DNA from: JALXCG01 sp026991065 [NCBI: Gemmatimonadota bacterium]
GTDB lineage: Bacteria > GCA-2686955
Direction of reading: 5' to 3'
DNA: 8,437 nt
Assembly: GCA_026991065.1 (NCBI GenBank)
Contig: JALXCG010000090.1
Location: forward strand, 1-8,437
Below are positions 1-5,385 of this stretch, one piece after another; the first letter of the stretch is position 1, and each line of letters begins with the position of its first letter. Both the position numbers and the translations under genes were made by a program. The notes under the pieces were generated by a model, which searched no databases, was not told the DNA's origin, and saw nothing but the letters and a program-made list of their open reading frames with translations.

Positions 1-438
1 GATCACATAGGCCGGAGTCAGCCCCTCGATGGCGGAAAGGGCGTTGCAATAGGAGATGGCATCCATCCAGGAGACCTCTTCGACCGGGCAGTCGGGACAG
101 TCGGCGAAACGGGCCGGGTTGTTGCCAACGGCGTAGCGCCACTGGGCCTGGGTAATCTCGGTCTGGGAGAGGAAGAAATCGCGGGTGAGAACGACGCGAT
201 GGGCGGTTTCATCCGTGCCGCGGCCAAGTTCGTCGCGCTCCGAGCCCTGGGTGAAGGTGTCGGCGTGGACGGCGATCATGAATGGTTTGTTGCGGTCAGT
301 GAAGCCGATTTCGAGGTCGCTGCGCGTGCTGTCGAGCGCTGCGGTGGGCGGGGTGATGGGGGTCGACGGTGCGGCAACGGCGGTTCCCAGGGCGCAGAGC
401 AGCAGAGCGAGCAGCGAGGGCAGGGTGCGTGGCGACAT
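1..438 (-). CDS. Exported SUMF1/FGE-sulfatase-domain protein, C-terminus missing (partial)
   Basis: The frame is open from an ATG at 438 down to base 1, giving 146 codons with no stop, so the gene is cut by the window edge. Residues 1-23 form a Sec-type signal peptide (MSPRTLP, then a Leu/Ala-rich core ending GTAVAA). From about residue 70 the protein reads like the start of a formylglycine-generating-enzyme (SUMF1) domain: F-T-Q-G-S-E-R-D-E, then D-E-T-A-H-R-V, then FFLSQTEITQAQW, then CPVEEVSWMDAISYCNALS and an EGLTPAYVI end. Family members include true formylglycine-generating enzymes, which oxidise sulfatase cysteines, and many exported proteins of unknown role that keep only the fold. 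The catalytic cysteine region would lie in the missing half, so enzymatic activity cannot be judged. No strong Shine-Dalgarno precedes the ATG; the start was chosen because it begins the signal peptide. It diverges from the FG-GAP gene. The fold assignment is confident; the function is not. Confidence 0.85.
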   Translation of the reverse strand, partial: MSPRTLPSLLALLLCALGTAVAAPSTPITPPTAALDSTRSDLEIGFTDRNKPFMIAVHADTFTQGSERDELGRGTDETAHRVVLTRDFFLSQTEITQAQWRYAVGNNPARFADCPDCPVEEVSWMDAISYCNALSAIEGLTPAYVI

Positions 439-504
439 GATGGGGTTCGGCAAGGGGTGGAGTGGCGTGCTGCATCCCGAAGGTTGCATCCGAGGGCAAT
501 CTCT

Positions 505-532
505 ATTATCCATATGAGCAGGGTAATTTCTA
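505..532 (-). promoter_or_regulatory. Candidate sigma-70-like promoter for the leftward SUMF1-domain gene
   Basis: On the minus strand TAGAAA (527-532) and GATAAT (505-510) are separated by 16 bp, matching 4/6 and 5/6 of the E. coli-type -35 and -10 boxes. They lie in the 113-125 bp gap between two divergent genes, and bases 500-535 are noticeably richer in A/T than the surrounding coding DNA. The rightward FG-GAP promoter probably lies in the same stretch, but I could not pick out convincing boxes for it. The call rests on consensus resemblance only, and the preferences of this lineage's sigma factors are unknown. Confidence 0.3.
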
Positions 533-563
533 GCATCCGGCAAGCGCCGGTTTGGAGACGAGC

Positions 564-1937
564 ATGTTGGCCTCACGCCCAGCAGTCATTGTAGCTGTCG
601 CCTTGGCATCGGCGACTTCCGCGGTATCTTCGCCCGGACACTTCGAGCGACTCTTCCGCCAGACCGGCGCGACCGAGTCCGACGCTCTCGGCAGCCGGAT
701 CGCAGTGGGCGACTGGAATGCCGACGGCCACAATGACCTGGCGGTTGCGGCCACGCTCGCCTATTCGCACGTGGGTCTGATCTACGTGATCTACGCGAGT
801 GCGGATTTCCCCGATTCGGTGCACATGGCGATCATCCCGGGGCGAAACCGCGGCGACATGGTGGGTTTCGCCCTCTCCGGCGACGGTGATGTGAACGGAG
901 ATGGGATTGATGATCTGCTGATCGGTGCTCATCTGCGCCCCACTCCCTCCGATGTTCAGGTGCACTTCGGTAGCCAGCAGGGGCTTTCCGAAACACCGAG
1001 TATGGTGCTCTACGGTGATGTGGAGCGGGACTATTTCGGCTACAGCGTGGCGGCGTTCGATGTGAACCGTGACGGCTGGAAGGATGTCGTGGTCGGTGCG
1101 GATGACGATGGCACGGGTCTGCAGGGGGCGGTCTGGACCTTCTTCGGCGGCCCGGAACTGGATCCGGTGGTGGATGATCTGATCATCGGCTACCCGCGGT
1201 ATACGGATAATCTGGGGTCCAACCTGGCGGCGATGGGTGACGTCACGGGGGATGGTTTTCCCAACCTGGTGATCGGCGATCATGACATCAAGCCGATCCA
1301 CACGAACGGCTACGGGCGCGCGTTCCTGACCACCGGCACCGACGCAGGAACACTGGAGAATCTCGATACGCTGCCCGGTGCGCAGTATCAGTGTCAGTAT
1401 AGTTGGGGGCTGGCGGCGCTGGGCGATTGGGATGGCGACGGGTTTGAGGATTTTGCGATCGGCGCGCCGCGCTACGACGCGATGCTACCGGATCAGGGCA
1501 AGGCAACCGCGGCCGGGCACCTGGAGATTTTCCACGGTGGCAATCCGTTCATTCCGGAAACGGCGGACACGCTCAATGGGCCGGTGAAGCTGGCGCGCTT
1601 TGGCGAAGCGGTGTGGGGCCGGGCGGATGTAGACAAGGATGGCTGGACCGACATGGTGGTGGGAGCACCAGGCTACAACCAGAGTCGGGGACGGGTGACG
1701 ATCTATTTCGGGGGCGAAGGCGTGACCTTGGCAACGGCGCGCAGCCAAACCATTGACGGTACCAATCCCGGTTCAGAGTGGGGCGTTGCTGTTGGCTTGG
1801 GCCTCGACCTGGATCTGGATGGCTGGCAGGAGTTCGCGATCGGCGCCGCGTATGACTCGGAAGAGGCGTACCGCACCGGTGCGTTCGAGATCTGGGAGTG
1901 GACCCCCAATACCGAGGCGGAGGTTGCGGAGCGCTGA
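564..1937 (+). CDS. Exported seven-repeat FG-GAP (integrin-alpha-like) beta-propeller protein
   Basis: The product is 457 residues. Residues 1-22 are a signal peptide (MLASRP, then a Val/Ala-rich core ending SATSAVSS). The rest is a run of FG-GAP repeats, each with a calcium-loop-like D-x-D/N-x-D-G-x-x-D motif followed by a V/I-I/V-G-A strand. The loops start near residues 50 (DWNADGHND), 109 (DVNGDGIDD), 166 (DVNRDGWKD), 226 (DVTGDGFPN), 288 (DWDGDGFED), 355 (DVDKDGWTD) and 415 (DLDLDGWQE). Seven repeats match the blade number of integrin-alpha propellers, so one closed propeller is likely. Such proteins are usually surface or secreted binding proteins; the ligand here is unknown. The ATG at 564 is preferred over an in-frame TTG at 552 because GGAG (554-557) sits 6 bases before it, and the TTG overlaps that site. 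Unlike the nuclease next door, it has no C-terminal sorting-like module. It ends tail-to-tail with the nuclease gene. Confidence 0.88.
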   Translation: MLASRPAVIVAVALASATSAVSSPGHFERLFRQTGATESDALGSRIAVGDWNADGHNDLAVAATLAYSHVGLIYVIYASADFPDSVHMAIIPGRNRGDMVGFALSGDGDVNGDGIDDLLIGAHLRPTPSDVQVHFGSQQGLSETPSMVLYGDVERDYFGYSVAAFDVNRDGWKDVVVGADDDGTGLQGAVWTFFGGPELDPVVDDLIIGYPRYTDNLGSNLAAMGDVTGDGFPNLVIGDHDIKPIHTNGYGRAFLTTGTDAGTLENLDTLPGAQYQCQYSWGLAALGDWDGDGFEDFAIGAPRYDAMLPDQGKATAAGHLEIFHGGNPFIPETADTLNGPVKLARFGEAVWGRADVDKDGWTDMVVGAPGYNQSRGRVTIYFGGEGVTLATARSQTIDGTNPGSEWGVAVGLGLDLDLDGWQEFAIGAAYDSEEAYRTGAFEIWEWTPNTEAEVAER

Positions 1938-1946
1938 TTGCTGTGG

Positions 1947-1980
1947 GGAGACCGGGGGCGCGACCGTGGGCGCCGGCTCC
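1947..1980. terminator. Hairpin between convergent FG-GAP and nuclease genes, possible terminator
   Basis: GGAG-A-CCGG (1947-1955) pairs with CCGGCTCC (1973-1980), giving an 8-bp GC-rich stem with one bulged A and a 17-base loop. It starts 9 bases after the FG-GAP stop and its last base is the final base of the nuclease stop codon. On the plus strand it is followed by TATTT, a weak T-rich tail; on the minus strand there is no T tract. A terminator mainly serving the rightward gene is plausible. The loop also contains a competing GGCGC/GCGCC pairing (1957-1961 with 1970-1974). Confidence 0.4.
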
Positions 1981-3113
1981 TATTTGAGCAGGACGATGCG
2001 GCGGTCGCTGAGAATGGTGCCAGCGCTGCGCAGGCGGCAGAGGTAGACGCCGCTGGGCAAGCTGACCGGGTTCCAGGTGACCCGCTGAAGGCCGGTGCCA
2101 AGCAGTTCTCCCTCTTGCAACGTGGCGACGCATCGGCCGGCAAGATCATGCACCGTCAGGGTGACTCGGGTGGGGTGCCGGAGTTCATAGGTGAGGGTGA
2201 TGCGTGGATTGAAGGGGTTCGGAGCGGCCCGCAGGAGGGGGGCAATCGTGGGGTCGAGCAGCGGCGCGGGGTCGCCGGGAGCGGCGATGGCCAACTCCGG
2301 GAAGTAGGCACGCTGAACGAGGGTGGTATCGACCACGAAAGGGTTGGGACGGCCGCTCTGGTCGGCGGCGATCTCCCAGGTGCGATCAACCTCGTGGGCG
2401 TCGACCGGATCGAGACTGTGCCAGAGCAGAAGCACATCCTTCTGCCGGCCGAAGAAGGTTGGATCGGCGGCGTCGGCCTGGCTCTTGTACATGGTGTAGA
2501 AATAGAACATGGAGCGGGCGACGTTGCCCTTGTGATCTTCCCGCGGCTCAAAAAGGTTGTTGGTGTCTTCCTCGCTGTAGGCGTCGATGTGACTCCCGGG
2601 GATCTGCCCCTGGTTGTAATCGAGTCGCCACCAGCGGTCGGTGTCGCGGTCGGGGCTCTCGGCGAAGGGGAGTGAGCCACGGGCGCTGTTGACATCGGCG
2701 CGGGTGGCGTAGAGGTGGTGCATGTCGCTCTTGGCGTTGCCGCTGGCGCCCTTGCTTTGCGGCCAGGTGTGTTCGCAGTTGAGACCGTTGCGGGTGGCTT
2801 CGGAGCGGGGGCTGTAGCGCGGGTCGAGATACGCGGTGTAGCCGGTGTAGACGCAGGTCAGAGAGTCGCCGTGGTTGTCGATCGTGCCGTAGAGTTCGTC
2901 CCGGGCATCATCATAACTGAGGACGTGATAGGGCTTGTAGGCGTTGACCAGGGCGCTCAGGAGGGCGTCGCCGGTGAGTTCGGGGAAGATCGGCGTATCT
3001 TGTGCGAGAACCGGGGCGGAGTGGGTGAGAAGAAGTGCGCAGGCGACCGCGATGGGAGCCAGAGGGAAGGCTGAAGAGAGAGCGGGAAGCGGGGGGCGCG
3101 AAGGAGTTTTCAT
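1980..3113 (-). CDS. Secreted endonuclease I (EndA/Vvn-type) with C-terminal sorting-like module
   Basis: The product is 377 residues. Residues 1-38 form a long signal peptide (hydrophobic core PIAVACALLL, ending APVLAQ). Residues about 68-275 match the endonuclease I family (PF04231): YGTIDN, NCEHTWPQS at 112-120, DMHHLYATRADVNSARGSLP at 130-149, and FEPREDHKGNVARSMFYFY at 188-206. By analogy with Vibrio Vvn, H115 is the general base, E114 and N142 bind the metal, and R200 lies in the conserved KG-x-x-AR segment, so the active site looks complete. C87 and C113 could form a disulfide. Residues 298-377 are an Ig-like FlgD/type-A sorting-like module (PNPFNP, then TLTVHDLAGRCVATL, then LPSGVYLCRLRSAG), as is common on exported proteins of FCB-group and related bacteria. 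The likely role is extracellular, non-specific cleavage of DNA or RNA for nutrients or biofilm. No clear Shine-Dalgarno is visible; the start is set by the signal peptide. Confidence 0.92.
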   Translation of the reverse strand: MKTPSRPPLPALSSAFPLAPIAVACALLLTHSAPVLAQDTPIFPELTGDALLSALVNAYKPYHVLSYDDARDELYGTIDNHGDSLTCVYTGYTAYLDPRYSPRSEATRNGLNCEHTWPQSKGASGNAKSDMHHLYATRADVNSARGSLPFAESPDRDTDRWWRLDYNQGQIPGSHIDAYSEEDTNNLFEPREDHKGNVARSMFYFYTMYKSQADAADPTFFGRQKDVLLLWHSLDPVDAHEVDRTWEIAADQSGRPNPFVVDTTLVQRAYFPELAIAAPGDPAPLLDPTIAPLLRAAPNPFNPRITLTYELRHPTRVTLTVHDLAGRCVATLQEGELLGTGLQRVTWNPVSLPSGVYLCRLRSAGTILSDRRIVLLK

Positions 3114-3224
3114 GCTTTGAAGTCGATTCTTGCGGCGGGGCGCCGGTGGGGATCAGCGGAGCGCGGTGGCGCCCTCTGCAACAGTGGGTTTTGCGGCCGA
3201 AAAAGAGTAAGCTCCGAGGCGATT

Positions 3225-3228
3225 GGAG
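3225..3228 (+). promoter_or_regulatory. Ribosome binding site deciding the aminotransferase start
   Basis: GGAG lies 6 bases upstream of the ATG at 3235, an ideal spacing. It overlaps an in-frame TTG at 3223 that would otherwise give a product four residues longer, so the ATG is taken as the start. Confidence 0.7.
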
Positions 3229-3234
3229 AAACCC

Positions 3235-4527
3235 ATGCCAAAGATCTCGGCCCATTTTCAGAATCGTCAGCCGTCCGCCATTCGCCTCGCGAGCATCCGT
3301 TTCGCCGCTCGGGAAGATGACACCGAGGCGATCAACGTGGCGATCGGGAATGTCTCGCTGCCGCTCCACCCGGCGATGCAGCGGCGCTTGCGCCAACTCG
3401 GGCGAGAGTTTTTTGCCGACGGTGTGGTCAAGTATACCGCAACCGTGGGCGCTCCCGACACGCGCGCCGCATTTCTGCACATTTTGGCCAGCAGCGGTCT
3501 GGCGACCGAGGGGTTGCAGGTGCTGGTCACCGATGGCGGCAGCCAGGCGATGGAGCTGATGATCACGGGTCTCTGCGGGCCCGCGGGGAGTGCTGAGCAG
3601 CCGCTCTTGGTGATCGACGCGGCTTACACCAATTACCGCGCGCTGGTGGAGCGGGTTGGGCGTCGGGCGGTCTCCATTGCGCGCCGTCTGAATGATGACG
3701 GGAGCTTCTCGCTGCCGGATCCGGAGAGCATCGTGGCGACGATCCGCGAGCATCGTCCCGGCGCGCTGGTGGTCATTCCCTACGACAATCCCACGGGGCA
3801 GTTCTACTCGCAGGAGGCCTTGGTCAGGCTGGCGCGGATCTGTGTTGACCATGATCTGTGGATGGTGAGCGATGAAGCCTATCGGGAACTTTTCTTCACC
3901 GGCGGGCAGGCCTCCAGTGTTTGGGCGCTCGATGAGCGGCAGGTGCCGGGGATTCAAGGGCGTCGGGTGAGCATTGAAACCGCGTCCAAGGTATGGAACG
4001 GCTGCGGCCTGCGCATCGGAGCGCTGATCACCGATCACGCCGAGTTGCATGCCCGGGCGCTGGCCGAATACACCGCCAATCTCTCCGCCAATGCCATTGG
4101 ACAGGCGCTCTTCGCCGCGCTGGGAGAGGAGTCGGCGGAGGATTTGCACGCTTGGTACCGGCGGCAGCGCGCCTATTACAGTGGCATGATGCGAGCCTTC
4201 TGCGACGAGATCCGGGAGCAGTTGCCCGGCATCGTGGTTTCGCGGCCGGATGCATCGCTCTATTCGGTGGTGGATGTGCGCAATCTGGTTGGTGCCGATT
4301 TTGACGCGCGCGAGTTCGTTCTCTGGTGCGCTTCGGAAGCGGCGGTGGAGTTGGATGGGGGGCGCCCGACGACTCTGCTGGTGGCGCCGATGGCGGGTTT
4401 CTACGCTCCGGAAGAAGCCGCGCGTGGACGCACGCAGATGCGCATCGCCTATGTCGAGACTCCGCGGCAGATGGCGCGCGTCCCGCGCCTTTTCGCTGAA
4501 TTGCTGAGGGAGTATCTGCGGAAATAG
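3235..4527 (+). CDS. PLP-dependent class I/II aminotransferase (aspartate-aminotransferase-like)
   Basis: The product is 430 residues, close to the usual 390-430 for fold-type I aminotransferases, and is cytoplasmic. Landmarks are an N-terminal MPKIS, NVAIGNVSLPLHPAM near 36-50, the substrate/cofactor segment YTATVGAPDTR, TDGGSQAMEL (phosphate-side loop), YDNPTG at 183-188 (N185 contacts the PLP oxygen), SDEAYRE at 212-218 (D213 pairs with the pyridine nitrogen, Y216), the Schiff-base lysine K252 in SKVWNGCGLRIG, and R403 in MRIAYVE (substrate carboxylate). All expected catalytic residues are present, so the enzyme should be active. Overall it resembles the bacterial MPKIS-type aminotransferases annotated as aspartate or general amino-acid aminotransferases. 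The amino-acid substrate cannot be read from sequence, so no gene symbol is given. It diverges from the nuclease gene across about 120 bp and stands alone, with no pathway partners in the window. Confidence 0.92.
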   Translation: MPKISAHFQNRQPSAIRLASIRFAAREDDTEAINVAIGNVSLPLHPAMQRRLRQLGREFFADGVVKYTATVGAPDTRAAFLHILASSGLATEGLQVLVTDGGSQAMELMITGLCGPAGSAEQPLLVIDAAYTNYRALVERVGRRAVSIARRLNDDGSFSLPDPESIVATIREHRPGALVVIPYDNPTGQFYSQEALVRLARICVDHDLWMVSDEAYRELFFTGGQASSVWALDERQVPGIQGRRVSIETASKVWNGCGLRIGALITDHAELHARALAEYTANLSANAIGQALFAALGEESAEDLHAWYRRQRAYYSGMMRAFCDEIREQLPGIVVSRPDASLYSVVDVRNLVGADFDAREFVLWCASEAAVELDGGRPTTLLVAPMAGFYAPEEAARGRTQMRIAYVETPRQMARVPRLFAELLREYLRK

Positions 4528-4589
4528 CGGGCGAATTTGCGCGGGGTGATTCACTTCGGTGCGCCGGAACGGTGCGGGCAAACAATAAG

Positions 4590-4609
4590 CTCGCCGCTCA
4601 TATTGCGAG
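4590..4609. promoter_or_regulatory. Dyad CTCGC-N10-GCGAG upstream of the XRE gene, candidate operator
   Basis: A perfect 5-bp inverted repeat with 10 bases between its arms spans 20 bp, about two helical turns. It ends 35 bases before the XRE-family start codon. XRE/Cro-type regulators commonly bind dyads of this size in their own promoters, so autoregulation is a reasonable guess. The repeat is short, and one of this size can arise by chance in GC-rich DNA. Confidence 0.25.
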
Positions 4610-4639
4610 GTGACAAGGGCTCCCGCGTGTGTTAGAGAT
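4610..4639 (+). promoter_or_regulatory. Weak promoter-like boxes abutting the XRE start codon
   Basis: GTGACA (4610-4615, 5/6 to the -35 consensus) is followed after 17 bp by TAGAGA (4633-4638, only 3/6 to the -10). If real, transcription would begin at or near the ATG at 4645 and the mRNA would be almost leaderless. The alternative is an upstream promoter, with AGAG (4634-4637) acting as a weak Shine-Dalgarno 7 bases before the ATG. The two readings exclude each other, and neither is strong. Confidence 0.2.
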
Positions 4640-4644
4640 GAACC

Positions 4645-5385
4645 ATGATGAAACGCAAACGTGGGCGTCCCCCCGGCCCCCCAGGTAGTCCACTGGGGGA
4701 ACGCATTCGCAGCGAGCGCCAGGCGCAGAATCTCAGTCAGGCTGCGCTGGCGGCCCGGATCGGCTGTAGCCAAAAGGCTGTGAGCCAGTGGGAGTCGGGA
4801 GCCCGAACCCACATCTCCGCTCATTATGCGGTGCGCATGTGTCAGGCCCTGCCGGGCCTCAACCCGATGGATGTGTTTCGCCTGGTGGCGGCGAAAGAGC
4901 AGTTGAAGGCGGGCCGGGCCGGTGGTTCAGGCAACCCCGGAGGCGCCACCGGCGCGGCTCGCGCGGCCAGCGCAACCGCTGCCGCTGTGCCGGCATCCGC
5001 GCTCGCCGCCGCGGCAGCGGTAACCAGCGAGATAACAGCGCTCCTGGCGGCTGCCGGAGCTTATGTCGAAGAGGGCGCCGAGCGCGGTCCCGAAGCGCTG
5101 GCCGATGGCGCAATGGAAGGGCATGTCGATGCCCTGGCACTGGCCCACGAACGCGCCAGCGCCCATGTCGCGGCCGGCGAGTTCGCCGCCGCTAGTCAGG
5201 ACTTCGAGTTGTTGGCCGGTCTCAGCCGCGATCTCAACATGCTCTATCGCCTGAGTTGGGCGCGCAGCTTGCTGGAGCTTGGCAAGCTGGATGAGGCAGC
5301 AAGACTTCTGGTGTCGATCGATGGGCGGGTCGCTCTTCTGGCCGAGGCATTGCTGGAGTCGCTGCGCGGTTCAGCGGCAAATTGA
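4645..5385 (+). CDS. XRE-family regulator with AT-hook-like N-terminus and TPR-like C-terminus
   Basis: The product is 246 residues and cytoplasmic. Residues 3-16 (KRKRGRPPGPPGSP) contain the RGRP core of an AT-hook, which would grip the minor groove. Residues 17-69 are a Cro/C1-type helix-turn-helix: LGERIRSERQAQNLSQAALA, then ARIGCSQKAVSQWESG, with the recognition helix near 42-52. Residues about 89-127 are a low-complexity Gly/Ala-rich linker with two prolines. Residues about 129-240 are helical and include two TPR-like helix pairs: 163-196 (ALALAHERASAHVAAGEFAA onward) and 200-231 (LYRLSWARSLLELGKLDEAA onward). A DNA-binding head joined by a flexible linker to a protein-interaction tail suggests a regulator that senses a partner protein. 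Its stop lies inside the 3' end of the opposing TPR-CHAT gene (15-bp overlap), so that product is an obvious candidate partner, by inference only. Two ATGs stand in tandem at 4645 and 4648; the first is used. Its regulatory targets are unknown. Confidence 0.85.
   Translation: MMKRKRGRPPGPPGSPLGERIRSERQAQNLSQAALAARIGCSQKAVSQWESGARTHISAHYAVRMCQALPGLNPMDVFRLVAAKEQLKAGRAGGSGNPGGATGAARAASATAAAVPASALAAAAAVTSEITALLAAAGAYVEEGAERGPEALADGAMEGHVDALALAHERASAHVAAGEFAAASQDFELLAGLSRDLNMLYRLSWARSLLELGKLDEAARLLVSIDGRVALLAEALLESLRGSAAN

Noticed and set aside
276-536. Small minus-strand frame starting with a hydrophobic stretch (MLEITLLIWIIEIALG) in the divergent gap
   Set aside because: It runs out of frame through the SUMF1-domain gene, and the hydrophobic look comes from the A/T-rich promoter region. 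No Shine-Dalgarno was seen.
573-1301. 242-codon minus-strand open frame opposite the FG-GAP gene
   Set aside because: It is rich in His, Ile and Arg because it mirrors the repeated Asp/Gly codons of the FG-GAP loops. It has no domain, ribosome binding site or plausible context.
1938-2675. 245-codon plus-strand open frame beginning right after the FG-GAP stop
   Set aside because: It starts at a TTG with no ribosome binding site and is wholly antisense to the nuclease, whose motifs are unambiguous.
3114-3234. Gap between the divergent nuclease and aminotransferase genes searched for promoters and small RNAs
   Set aside because: Apart from the GGAG ribosome binding site, no convincing -35/-10 pair, dyad or structured RNA was found.
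4557-4576. Direct repeat CGGTGCG (4557-4563 and 4570-4576) upstream of the XRE gene
   Set aside because: Seven bases of GC-rich sequence repeated once at 13-bp spacing is within chance expectation and has no symmetry. The nearby dyad is the better operator candidate.
2911-4824. 637-codon minus-strand open frame opposite the aminotransferase
   Set aside because: It is antisense to a gene with complete aminotransferase motifs and overlaps the start of the nuclease in another frame. Its composition (Arg/His/Pro-rich) is typical of antisense frames in GC-rich DNA, with no recognisable domain.
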